From Streptomyces rubellomurinus (GTDB lineage: Bacteria > Actinomycetota > Actinomycetes > Streptomycetales > Streptomycetaceae): 37,949 nucleotides of DNA. Within the stretch, counting starts at the first letter, position 1; the number at the start of each line of letters is the position of its first letter. The notes beneath the pieces are model-generated. The model searched no databases, was not told the origin of the DNA, and worked only from the letters and a program-made list of their open reading frames with translations. This document shows, piece by piece, positions 28,372 through 37,000 of the stretch. The position numbers were made by a program, and so were the translations under genes. The DNA lies in assembly GCF_000961885.1 (NCBI RefSeq), contig NZ_JZKH01000083.1, positions 1-37,949 on the forward strand, given 5' to 3'.

Positions 28372-29661
28372 ATGCTCACCCTGGACACCCTGGACATCAC
28401 CAGCGAGCAGGCGTACGCCGAACGCGGCTACCCCTACGAGGAGTTCGACCTGCTGCGGCGCGAGGCGCCGGTCTTCTGGTACCAGCGCCCCGGCTTCGAG
28501 CCGTTCTGGGTGCTGACCAAGCACGAGGACGTCGCCTGGGTCTCGCGCAACCCGCAGATCTTCTCCAGCGCCCAGCGCGTCACCGTCGACACCCCGGACG
28601 CCGTCGACATGTTCGAGCGCCAGCTGGAGGAGCGGGCGGCCATGTTCGGCCACAGCCCGGACGACCCGCCGGCGCTCAGCTGGATGGACCCGCCGCGCCA
28701 CCGCCAGTTCCGGCAGATCATGACGCCCTGCTTCACCCCGAAGGCGATGGCCGCCCTGGAGGCCCGCTTCGAGGAGCTGGCCGCCGGCTACGTGCGGCAG
28801 TTCATGGACCGCCTGGAGAGCCACGGCGAGGCCGACGTCGCCAAGCACCTGTCCGCCCGGCTGCCGGTCGCCGCGATCTGCGAGATGGTCGGCGCGCCGC
28901 ACCAGGACTGGGACGACGTCTTCAACTGGACCGAGGGCACGGTCGGTTCGGCCGACCCGGACTACCAGCTGGAGGGCGAGGACGCCGAGGCCGCGTTCGT
29001 CCGCAACATCTCCGCGCTCAACCAGTACGTCGCCACCCTCGTCCAGGAGCGGATGGCCGCCTCGGACGGCACCGGCACCGACGTGCTCAGCCGCCTGGTC
29101 GCGGCCCGGATCAACGGCGAGCCGCTGAAGTTCCACGAGATCCTGTACACCGTCTTCAACCTGCTGGTGGCCGGCAACGGCACCACCCGCAACGCCACCG
29201 CCGGCGGCATCCAGGCCCTGCTGGAGCACCCGGAGGAGCTGGCCAAGTTGCGGGCCAACCCGGCGCTGATCGACAGCGCCGTGGAGGAGATCCTGCGCTG
29301 GACCTCCATCGCGATCCACTTCGCCCGCACCTGCACCCAGGACACCGAGATCCGCGGCCAGGTGATCCGCAAGGGCGAGACCGTCGTCATGTGGTACCCG
29401 GCGGCCAACCGGGACGGCGACGCCTTCCCCGACCCGTACCGCTTCGACATCACCCGCACCGCCAACCCGCACTTCTCCTTCGGCGGCTACGGCGAGCACG
29501 TCTGCCTGGGCGCCAACCTGGCCCGGCTGCAGCTGCGGGCGATCCTGCGCGCGGTGCTGCCGGTCCTCGGCGACCTGGAGCTCGTCGGCACCCCGGAGCT
29601 GGTCGCCCAGCACCTGCAGGTCGCCGAGATCAAGAAGCTGATCGTCCGCCGCGCCGCCTGA
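28372..29661 (+). CDS. Cytochrome P450 with altered I-helix motif
   Basis: This 429-residue soluble bacterial P450 has ExxR at E306-R309 (EILR) and a heme-binding loop with axial C378 in FGGYGEHVCLGANLAR. FGG in place of FGxG is the form seen in the CYP125-like clade. The I-helix motif reads AGNGTTRN (267-274), where that clade has AGNETTRN, so the conserved acidic residue of the oxygen-activation pair is G270. It probably hydroxylates or otherwise oxidises the polyketide; the substrate and site are unknown. ATG 28372 follows GAGGA and lies 12 bases after the hydrolase gene, so they are co-transcribed. Confidence 0.93.
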   Translation: MLTLDTLDITSEQAYAERGYPYEEFDLLRREAPVFWYQRPGFEPFWVLTKHEDVAWVSRNPQIFSSAQRVTVDTPDAVDMFERQLEERAAMFGHSPDDPPALSWMDPPRHRQFRQIMTPCFTPKAMAALEARFEELAAGYVRQFMDRLESHGEADVAKHLSARLPVAAICEMVGAPHQDWDDVFNWTEGTVGSADPDYQLEGEDAEAAFVRNISALNQYVATLVQERMAASDGTGTDVLSRLVAARINGEPLKFHEILYTVFNLLVAGNGTTRNATAGGIQALLEHPEELAKLRANPALIDSAVEEILRWTSIAIHFARTCTQDTEIRGQVIRKGETVVMWYPAANRDGDAFPDPYRFDITRTANPHFSFGGYGEHVCLGANLARLQLRAILRAVLPVLGDLELVGTPELVAQHLQVAEIKKLIVRRAA

Positions 29662-29664
29662 GGC

Positions 29665-29709
29665 CCCGAACCGCCCGATCCCGAACCTCCCGATCCCGAA
29701 CCGCCCGAT
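29665..29709 (+). repeat. Three tandem 15-base repeats between the P450 and the next gene
   Basis: The unit CCCGAACCGCCCGAT occurs at 29665-29679, 29680-29694 (one base different) and 29695-29709, followed by a partial copy (CCCGAA) that runs into the ribosome binding site of the next gene. It fills most of the short intergenic gap. Confidence 0.9.
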
Positions 29710-29733
29710 CCCGAAAGGACGGTGAGCCCGGCG

Positions 29734-30243
29734 ATGACCGCGCGGCGCCCGCTGCCCACCTCCCTGCACGGCTTCGCGGCCGGCGACGAGTCCGACCTGA
29801 CCGTGGTCGCCCCCTGGGCCGGCCCGGTCATCGACGAGGCCACCGGCCTGCTGAAGGAGCCGATCCGGGGCAAGCACCTGATCGCCACCTCGGTCGGCTG
29901 GCCCAAGCCCGGCCACGAGCCGGCCGCGATCGAGCTGAACCAGGCGATCCTCGCCGAACTGTACGTCCGGCCCGGCCTGTTGGGCGTGGTCCTGGCGATC
30001 TCCGAGGAGTCCTGGAACAGCACCCGCTCGCTCTCCGTCTGGGAGGACGAGGAGGCCCTGCTGGGCTTCCTCACCTCCACCCCGCACCTCGCCGCGGCCC
30101 GCCGGGTGAAGGAGCTCATGTACGACTGGGAGGGCACCAACTGGGAGGTCGACGAGACCTCGGTGCTCCCCACCTTCGACGAGGCCAGGGCCCGCCTGGA
30201 CGCCGTCCGCGGCCCGGTCAGCCCGTACGAATCCCTCGACTGA
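29734..30243 (+). CDS. Small protein of unknown function, possibly a dimeric alpha-beta barrel (ABM/DUF3291-like)
   Basis: This is a 169-residue protein from ATG 29734. An in-frame GTG at 29722 would add four residues, but AGGA is too close to it. The segment TRSLSVWEDEEALLGFLTSTPHLAAARRV resembles the strand-helix core of antibiotic-biosynthesis-monooxygenase and DUF3291-type ferredoxin-like barrels. The preceding VLAISEESWN would be the neighbouring strand. Such proteins act as cofactor-less oxygenases, cyclases or heme-binding proteins. No catalytic residue can be assigned. It lies between the P450 and the DinB-like gene and is flanked on both sides by short tandem repeats. Confidence 0.7.
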   Translation: MTARRPLPTSLHGFAAGDESDLTVVAPWAGPVIDEATGLLKEPIRGKHLIATSVGWPKPGHEPAAIELNQAILAELYVRPGLLGVVLAISEESWNSTRSLSVWEDEEALLGFLTSTPHLAAARRVKELMYDWEGTNWEVDETSVLPTFDEARARLDAVRGPVSPYESLD

Positions 30244-30318
30244 CCACCCGTACTGACCACCGGTCCTGACCACCCGTACTGACCACCGGTCCTGACCACC
30301 GGTCCTGACCACCGGTCA
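30241..30318 (+). repeat. Six tandem 13-base repeats before the DinB-like gene
   Basis: Six head-to-tail 13-mers run from 30241 to 30318. The pattern alternates TGACCACCCGTAC and TGACCACCGGTCC, and the last unit ends in GGTCA. The first TGA of the array is the stop codon of the preceding gene. The final unit TGACCACCGGTCA is a partial palindrome. The array ends 19 bases before the DinB-like ATG. Confidence 0.95.
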
Positions 30319-30337
30319 GGACAACCAAGGAGCACAG

Positions 30338-30850
30338 ATGACCATCGCGACCGAGACCAGACCGTCCCCGCTGACCTCGTACTTCCTCTTCCAGTACGAC
30401 CTGGCGCACGAGATGGTGCTCCAGCTCGCCGAGGACTTCGACGACGAGACCGCCCGGGTGGCCCCGGCCCCGCACAAGCCGCTGGTCTGGTTCCTCGGGC
30501 ACCTCACCTGCGCCACCGACTACTTCTCCACCCTGCACCAGGGCACCGAGTCCCTGGTGACCGAGGAGTTCTCGCTGTTCTTCGCCGGCAACGACAACCA
30601 GGACTGGTCGCTCAGCCCGTCCCTGGACGAGATGGTCGCCACGTACAAGCTCGTGCACGCCCGGATGCGCGACTTCGTCGAGACCCTCACCGACGCCGAC
30701 CTCGACCGCGAGTCCCCGCTGGAGCCGGTCGGCGACGACCGCCTCAAGAACCTCGGCCAGGCGCTCTCGATCATCCAGATGCACGACGCGTACCACTGCG
30801 GCCAGATCGGCACCCTGCGGGTCGCCCTCGGCAAGCACGTGCCGTTCTAG
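30338..30850 (+). CDS. DinB-fold protein
   Basis: This 170-residue DinB/YfiT-like four-helix-bundle protein starts at ATG 30338 with AAGGAG. The three metal-binding histidines of the family are visible: H55 (WFLGHLTCA), then H149 and H153 (MHDAYHCGQIG). DinB-fold proteins include thiol-dependent S-transferases that use mycothiol or bacillithiol, and others of unknown function. Within a biosynthetic operon it might conjugate a thiol to the product for tailoring or detoxification, but this is inference. The glycosyltransferase gene follows after 31 bases. Confidence 0.88.
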   Translation: MTIATETRPSPLTSYFLFQYDLAHEMVLQLAEDFDDETARVAPAPHKPLVWFLGHLTCATDYFSTLHQGTESLVTEEFSLFFAGNDNQDWSLSPSLDEMVATYKLVHARMRDFVETLTDADLDRESPLEPVGDDRLKNLGQALSIIQMHDAYHCGQIGTLRVALGKHVPF

Positions 30851-30881
30851 AACCCACCCAGCCCAACGGAAGGACCGTCAC

Positions 30882-32066
30882 GTGTCCGCTCACATCGCCG
30901 TCTTCAACATCCCCGCGGTCGGCCACATCAACCCGACCCTCTCGGTCGTCGAGGAGCTCGTCCGCCGCGGCCACCGCGTCAGCTACACCGTCACCGAGCA
31001 CTTCAAGCGCTCGGTGGAGGCCGCCGGCGCCGAACCCGTCGTCTACACCTCGGTGTTCGGCGACTACTACACCCACCCGTACACCCCGGAGGCGCTGCCC
31101 GCCGAGGGTCTGCGCTTCTTCAACGAGGCCGTCGAGACGCTGAAGCACTTCGAGGAGGTCTACGAGAACGACCGCCCCGACGTCATCCTGTACGACCAGA
31201 TGGCCTGGGCGGCCCGCTTCCTCGGCGCCAAGTGGAACATCCCGACCGTGCGCCTGCACCCCTCGTACGGCTCCAACGAGGTCTTCTCGATCCAGTCGCG
31301 CTTCCCGCTGGCCTCCGAGGTCGCCCCCGAGGTCATCGAGATGATGGGCCAGCTGGCCGGCTTCCTGCCGACCGTGGGCCTGGAGGGCGTGGGCCCGGTC
31401 GAGTTCTTCACCAAGATCGAGGACCTGGCGCTGATCTTCCTGCCGCGCGAGTTCCACTACGACGGCGACACCTTCGACGAGCGCTTCGTCTTCACCGGCC
31501 CCTGCCTCGGCGACCGCTCCGCCTTCCAGGGCAGCTGGACCAACCCGGGCGGCAAGCCGGTGCTGTTCATCTCGCTCGGCACCGCCTTCACCGGCTTCGC
31601 CGAGTTCTTCCCGGCCGCCATCGAGGCCTTCGCCGACAGCGAGTACCGCGTCGTGCTCGCCATCGGCAACCACGCCGACCCGGCCGCGCTCGGCGAGCTG
31701 CCCGCCAACATCGAGGTGCACCAGCACGTCAACCAGCTCGACGTGCTCTCCCAGGCCGCCCTGTTCGTCACCCACGGCGGCATGAACAGCGCCATGGAGG
31801 CCCTCGCCCACGGCGTCCCGATGGTCGTCGTCCCGCAGATGAGCGAGCAGCAGGCCACCGCCGAGCGCGTCGAGGAGCTCGGCCTCGGCCGCTACCTGCC
31901 GCGCGAGGCCACCACCGCCGCCACCCTGCGCGAGACCGTCGACGCCGTCCTCGGCGACCCGGCCACCGCCGAGAAGCTCGGCGCCCTGCGCGACGCGATC
32001 CGCGCCACCGACGGCCCGGTCGTCGCCGCCGACGCCATCGAGGGCTACCTCAAGCGCATCGCCTGA
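30882..32066 (+). CDS. Macrolide-type UDP-glycosyltransferase (MGT/OleD family)
   Basis: This 394-residue GT1-family glycosyltransferase starts at GTG 30882 with GGAAGGA upstream. The N-terminal acceptor domain has the catalytic H15 in AVGHINPTL and D105 in ILYDQMAW. The C-terminal donor domain has HGGMNSAMEALAHGVPMVVV, followed by PQMSEQQATAERVEELGLG, which closely matches macrolide-inactivating MGT and OleD/OleI enzymes. These transfer glucose from UDP-glucose to a hydroxyl of a macrolide, inactivating it inside the producer. With the secreted GH1 enzyme next door this looks like self-protection, although a structural sugar on the final product is also possible. Confidence 0.93.
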   Translation: MSAHIAVFNIPAVGHINPTLSVVEELVRRGHRVSYTVTEHFKRSVEAAGAEPVVYTSVFGDYYTHPYTPEALPAEGLRFFNEAVETLKHFEEVYENDRPDVILYDQMAWAARFLGAKWNIPTVRLHPSYGSNEVFSIQSRFPLASEVAPEVIEMMGQLAGFLPTVGLEGVGPVEFFTKIEDLALIFLPREFHYDGDTFDERFVFTGPCLGDRSAFQGSWTNPGGKPVLFISLGTAFTGFAEFFPAAIEAFADSEYRVVLAIGNHADPAALGELPANIEVHQHVNQLDVLSQAALFVTHGGMNSAMEALAHGVPMVVVPQMSEQQATAERVEELGLGRYLPREATTAATLRETVDAVLGDPATAEKLGALRDAIRATDGPVVAADAIEGYLKRIA

Positions 32067-32105
32067 GACCGGGGCCCCGTCCGGCCCCGTCCCGTCCCGT
32101 TCACG

Positions 32106-32165
32106 GCCGCGAGGCCCGTCCTCCCGGCGCCACCCCTCGGGCGCCGGGCGTACGGGCCTCGCGGC
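32106..32165 (+). terminator. Long two-part hairpin between the glycosyltransferase and glucosidase genes
   Basis: Outer arms 32106-32119 and 32152-32165 are perfect 14-base reverse complements. Inner arms 32123-32131 and 32140-32148 are perfect 9-base complements. It begins 39 bases after the glycosyltransferase stop and ends only 29 bases before the GTG of the glucosidase. It is either an operon terminator or a structured leader of the glucosidase mRNA. Confidence 0.8.
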
Positions 32166-32194
32166 GTTCACCCCGATTCCCCATGGAAGAGACC

Positions 32195-33871
32195 GTGATC
32201 CGCCCCAAGAGACTCGGTATCGCCGCGCTCACCGCCGTGCTGCTGACCCCCGCCCTGATGGCGAACAGCAGCCCCGCGGAGGCGAGAGCGCCCCACTCGA
32301 TCAGGTTCGCCCACTTCGGCCCCGCCTCCGGCCCCGAGGGCCAGCGCTCGTTCCGCTTCGGCGTCTCCAGCTCGGCCACCCAGATCGAGGACCAGGACAC
32401 CAACACCGACTGGTACCACTGGACGCAGCCCAAGCCGGACGGCCTCGGCCACGGCCAGTTCGTCGGCGACGGCGTCGGCGGCTACAGCAAGGCGCTGGAC
32501 GACGTCGACCTGATCAAGGACATGAACCTCGACTCGTACCGGCTCAACATCGAGTGGGCCCGGGTCGAGCCCAAGCGCGGCCAGTTCGACGAGGCCGCCC
32601 TGAAGCACTACAGCGACCTGCTGGACAAGCTGCGCGCCAACGGCATCCACCCGATGGTGACGCTGCACCACTTCGCCAACCCGGTCTGGGTCGACAACCC
32701 CGACGACCCCGGCTGCGCCAACGGCCCGAGCGACACCAACCTGTGCGGCCTCGACAACCCGACCGGCGGCCCGCTCGTCGTCCAGGCCATGGCCGACTAC
32801 GCCAAGGTCCTCGCCGAGCGCTTCGGCGACCGGGTCGACGACTGGGCCACGCTCAACGAGCCGATGGTCTACATGCTGTTCTCGCACGCCTTCGGCGCCG
32901 GCCCGCCCGGCAAGGCCGAGCTCGTCGGCCACTACCAGGACAAGTTCCAGGTCTCGCTGCGCAACTTCATCAGCGCGCACGCCGCCATGTACAAGGCCAT
33001 CAAGCAGTACGACACCGTCTCCGCGGACGGCACCGGCCCGGCCGCCAACATCGGCCTCACCATCAGCGCCAAGCAGTACGTCCCGGTCCGGAACGGCAAG
33101 GTCAGCACCGACCCGGCCGACATCGCCGCCGCCGACCGCTTCCGCCGCTTCTTCGAGCTGAACTTCGTCGACTCGATCCGCCAGGGCGCCTTCTCCACCA
33201 AGGACGACGGCGTCTACGACGAGCCGCACCCCGAGTGGAAGGGGACCATGGACTGGCTGGGCATCCAGCTGTACGACCGCACCGGCGTCTCCGACCCCGG
33301 CGCCACCCCCGGCCCGACCACCCTCCCGGTCGTCAACGTCGACGTCTGCGGCCTCGCGCCCTGCCTGCCGCCGCTCGACCCCTCGTACGTCATCCCCACC
33401 ATGGGCTACGCGACCGACCCCACCGGCCTCTACCCGGTGCTCAAGGACTTCTCCGCGCGCTACCCGGGCCTGCCGCTGATGGTCACCGAGAACGGCATCG
33501 CCACCGACTCCGGCGACCGCCGCTCCGAGGTCGTCGTCCGCGCCCTCGAATCCATCGACCGGGCCCGGGCCGACGGCGTCGACGTCCGCGGCTACTACCA
33601 CTGGAGCCTGATGGACAACTTCGAGTGGCTGCAGGGCTACGGCCCGCACTTCGGCCTCTACTCGGTCGACCGCTCCACCATGGCCCGCACCCCCACCAGC
33701 GCCGCCGCCGTCTACGGCGAGATCGCCGGCCACCGCGGCCTCACCCCGCACCTGCGCAAGACCTACGGCGGCACCGGCCCGCTCAGCCCGGAGCCGACCC
33801 CGTCGCAGACCCCGGCCGGCACCCCGAAGCTCGCCGCCGGCGTCCCCGCCGCGAACGGCCGCAGGGACTGA
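32195..33871 (+). CDS. Secreted GH1 beta-glucosidase (OleR-like)
   Basis: This 558-residue glycoside hydrolase family 1 enzyme has a signal peptide: IRPKR, a hydrophobic core LGIAALTAVLLTPALM, and a likely cleavage site after AEARA. The acid/base E222 is in TLNEP and the nucleophile E432 in TENGI. YYHWSLMDNFEW is the usual GH1 aglycone-pocket segment. A Pro/Thr-rich tail ends the protein. GTG 32195 with GGAAG five bases upstream is preferred to the in-frame ATG 32183, which lacks a ribosome binding site. The probable role is to remove the protective glucose outside the cell and so activate the exported glycoside, as OleR does for oleandomycin. Confidence 0.92.
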   Translation: MIRPKRLGIAALTAVLLTPALMANSSPAEARAPHSIRFAHFGPASGPEGQRSFRFGVSSSATQIEDQDTNTDWYHWTQPKPDGLGHGQFVGDGVGGYSKALDDVDLIKDMNLDSYRLNIEWARVEPKRGQFDEAALKHYSDLLDKLRANGIHPMVTLHHFANPVWVDNPDDPGCANGPSDTNLCGLDNPTGGPLVVQAMADYAKVLAERFGDRVDDWATLNEPMVYMLFSHAFGAGPPGKAELVGHYQDKFQVSLRNFISAHAAMYKAIKQYDTVSADGTGPAANIGLTISAKQYVPVRNGKVSTDPADIAAADRFRRFFELNFVDSIRQGAFSTKDDGVYDEPHPEWKGTMDWLGIQLYDRTGVSDPGATPGPTTLPVVNVDVCGLAPCLPPLDPSYVIPTMGYATDPTGLYPVLKDFSARYPGLPLMVTENGIATDSGDRRSEVVVRALESIDRARADGVDVRGYYHWSLMDNFEWLQGYGPHFGLYSVDRSTMARTPTSAAAVYGEIAGHRGLTPHLRKTYGGTGPLSPEPTPSQTPAGTPKLAAGVPAANGRRD

Positions 33872-33903
33872 ACCCGCTCTCTCGGACAGACCCCTCCGTC
33901 ACC

Positions 33904-33933
33904 GGGGCGCCCACCCGCGCGGGTGGGCGCCCC
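33904..33933 (+). terminator. Perfect 30-base palindromic terminator after the glucosidase
   Basis: 33904-33918 and 33919-33933 are exact reverse complements with no spacer (GGGGCGCCC...GGGCGCCCC). It lies 32 bases after the glucosidase stop and probably ends that transcript before the next PKS gene. Confidence 0.8.
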
Positions 33934-33965
33934 GCCCTCCGTCCGGCCACACCCGGGGACGTGAG

Positions 33966-33995
33966 CACCACCGGCCCGACCACCACCGGCCCGAC
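33966..33995 (+). repeat. Two tandem 15-base repeats upstream of the right-hand PKS gene
   Basis: CACCACCGGCCCGAC occurs at 33966-33980 and again at 33981-33995, followed by a degenerate partial copy. It occupies the leader region of the PKS gene, 27 bases before its start. It is the third short tandem repeat in an intergenic gap of this cluster. Confidence 0.85.
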
Positions 33996-34022
33996 CACCG
34001 CCGATTCCGTCGAGGATGAATG

Positions 34023-37000
34023 ATGAGCATCGCCCAGGCACCGCACGACGGCGACACCCCGCCGCAGGCTCTCGGGCCCCTCACCGACACGCTGCGCGCC
34101 GCCCTCGCCGAGGTGCTGGACCTGCACCCCGAGTCGGTGACCGACGGCCTCACGTTCCACGACCTCGGGCTGCGGTCCGTCCAGGCGCTCGCCCTGGTCA
34201 CCGCCCTCGGCAGGCGGCTCGACCGGAAGATCCCCGTGCACGCCCTCTGGCAGCACCCCACCGTGCCCGCCTTCGCCCGTTACCTCGCCGGCGCGGCGCC
34301 GTCCGTCGCCGCCGCCCCCGTGTCCGTCGCCACCGCCCACGAGCCGATCGCCGTCGTCGGCCTCGGCTGCCGGCTGCCCGGCGGCGTCGACACCCCCGAA
34401 GACCTCTGGCGGGCCCTGCTCGACGGCCTCGACGCCGTCCGCGAGGTCCCCGCCGACCGCTGGGACGCCGACGCCTGGTACGACGCCGACCCCGCCACCC
34501 CCGGCACCACCAGCACCCGCCGCGGCGGCTTCCTCGACGACGTCCACGGCTTCGACGCCGACCTGTTCCGGATCCCGCCCGCCGAGGCTGCCCACCTGGA
34601 CCCCCAGCAGCGCCTCGCCCTCGAAGTCTCCTGGGCCGCCCTGGAGGACGCCCGGATCGTCCCCGGCGCGCTCACCGGCACCCGCACCGGCGTCTTCCTC
34701 GGCACCATGGCGCAGGAGTACCACCTCGCCAACGGCGCCGACGCCGGCACCATCACCGCCCACTCCGCCACCGGCTGGGACAGCTCCGTCACCGCCGCCC
34801 GGATCGCCTACGCCCTCGGCCTGCAGGGCCCCGCCATGGCCGTCGCCACCGCCTGCAGCTCCTCGCTCACCGCCGCCCACCTCGCCGTGCAGAGCCTGCG
34901 CAGCGGCGAATCCGACCTCGCCCTCGCCGGCGGCGTCAACGTCATGCTCCACCCGCACACCCACGTCGCCATGACGAAGCTCGGCGCCCTCAGCCCGGCG
35001 GGACAGTGCCGCGCCTTCGACGCCGACGCCGACGGGTACGTCCGCGGCGAGGGCTGCGGCATCGTCGTGCTGCGCCGCCTCTCCGACGCGCTGCGCGACG
35101 GCGACCGGGTCTACGCCGTCATCCGCGGCAGCGCCGTCAACAACGACGGCGCCTCCAACGGCCTCACCGCCCCCAACCCGCAGGCCCAGGTCGACGTCGT
35201 GCGCGAGGCCTGGCGCAGCGCCGGCGTCCGCACCGAGGACGTCTCCTACGTCGAGGCCCACGGCACCGGCACCCCGCTCGGCGACCCCATCGAAGCCGCC
35301 GCCCTCGGCACCGTCTTCGCCCCCGGCCGCGAGGAACCGCTGCGGATCGGCTCCGCCAAGACCAACTTCGGCCACCTGGAGCCGGCCGCGGGCGTCCTCG
35401 GCCTGCTCAAGACCGTGCTCGCCCTGCACCACGGCGAACTGCCCGCCAACCTGCACTTCCGCGCGCCCAACCCGCACATCGACTTCGCGCGCGAGCGGCT
35501 CGCCGTCGTCACCGAGCGCACCCCCTGGCCGGCCGGCGCCCGGCGCCGCTACGCGGGCGTCAGCGCCTTCGGCTTCGGCGGGACCAACGCCCACCTCGCG
35601 CTGGAGGAGGCCCCGGGGCGGGCGCGGTACGTGGCCGCGCTGGCGGCGCAGTCGTCGGAGGAACTGGGCAGTGCTGTCGGCGAGTTGGCCGCGCGGCTGG
35701 TTTCCGGTGCGCCCACGGCCGACCGGGTGAGCGCCGAAGGCACCGGTGCCCACCGGCTGTTCGCCGCCGCCGCGCACCCGAGCGAGCTGGCCGAGGCGCT
35801 GCGCGCCGCCACTGCCGCCCGGGTGGGTGAGGAGCGGCCCCGGCTCGCCTACGTCTTCTCCGGGCACGGCGCCCAGTGGCCCGGCATGGGCCGCGACCTG
35901 CTCGCCCAGCCCGTCTTCCGGGCCGCGCTGGAGGAGGCCGACCGCGCGCTGCGCCCGGTCACCGGCTGGTCCCTGATCGAGGAGCTGACCGCCGACCCCG
36001 CGGTCGGCCGCCTGCACCGCACCGACGTCCTCCAGCCCGTGCTGTTCGGCCTGCAGACCGCCCTCGCCCGGTTGCTGCGCGCCTGGGGCCTCACCCCCGA
36101 CGCCGTCGCCGGCCAGAGCATCGGCGAGGTCGCCGCGGCCGTCACCGCCGGCGCCCTCACCCTCGACCAGGGCGCCCGGATCATCGGCACCTGGTCCGAG
36201 CTGATCGCCCGGCACGCCTCCGGCAAGGGCGCCATGCTGGTCGGCGAACTGGACCTCGCCGAGGCCGAGCGGCTGCTCGCCGGGCGCGACGGGCTGAGCC
36301 TCGCCGCGCACCTCGCCCCCGGCCAGGTGTCCGTCTCCGGCCGGACCGAGGCCGTCGCCGCGCTCGAACAGGAGCTCGCCGAGGCCGGGGTGCGGGTGCA
36401 CCGGGTGGCCATCGACTACGCCGCACACAGCGCGGAACTCGCTGCACTGGCACCCGAGTTGGAGCGCCTGCTGGACGGAGTCCGGGGCCGGACGGGCGAG
36501 CTGCCGCTGTGGTCCACCGTGACCGGCGGCCCGCTGGACGGCACCGAGCTGGACGCCGCGTACTGGGCCCGCAACATGTGCGAGCCGATCCGGCTCGCCG
36601 AGACCGCCGCGGCCCTGGCGGCGGAGACCGGGGTGAACGAGCAGCGCCTCTGCGTGGTCGAGATCGGCCCGCACCCGGTCGTCGAGCACCCGCTGCGCCG
36701 GGCGCTCCCGGACGCGGTGGTCGCCGCCACCTGCCGGCGCGACCGGCCCGCCCTCGACTCCCTCACCGACCTGGCCGGCCTGCTGTGGACGGAAGGCCTC
36801 CCGCTCGACTGGGCGGCCGTGGCCGGGCGCGCCGACGCGTCCACCGCCCCGGTCGCGGTGGCCGTCTCCGGCCAGACCGAGGCCGCCCTCGCCGCCAACG
36901 CCGCCCGCCTCGCCGGGCACCTGTCGGCGCGCCCGCAGGCCGCCGCCCTCGCGGACGTCGCGCTGACGGCCGCCCGGCACCGGACGCACTTCGAGCACCG

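Noticed and set aside
28372..29661. P450 heme loop FGGYGEHVC seen as degenerate because Phe is displaced
   Set aside because: FGGxGxHxC is a normal variant of the CYP125-like clade; only the I-helix change is unusual.
30882..32066. Glycosyltransferase lacking its catalytic His because only one His is in AVGHINP
   Set aside because: The catalytic residue aligns with the GH of xGHxNP in GT1 enzymes, and H15 is present.
34023..35600. Starter KS as a decarboxylating KSQ
   Set aside because: The active site reads TACSSS with an intact cysteine, so it is a condensing KS.
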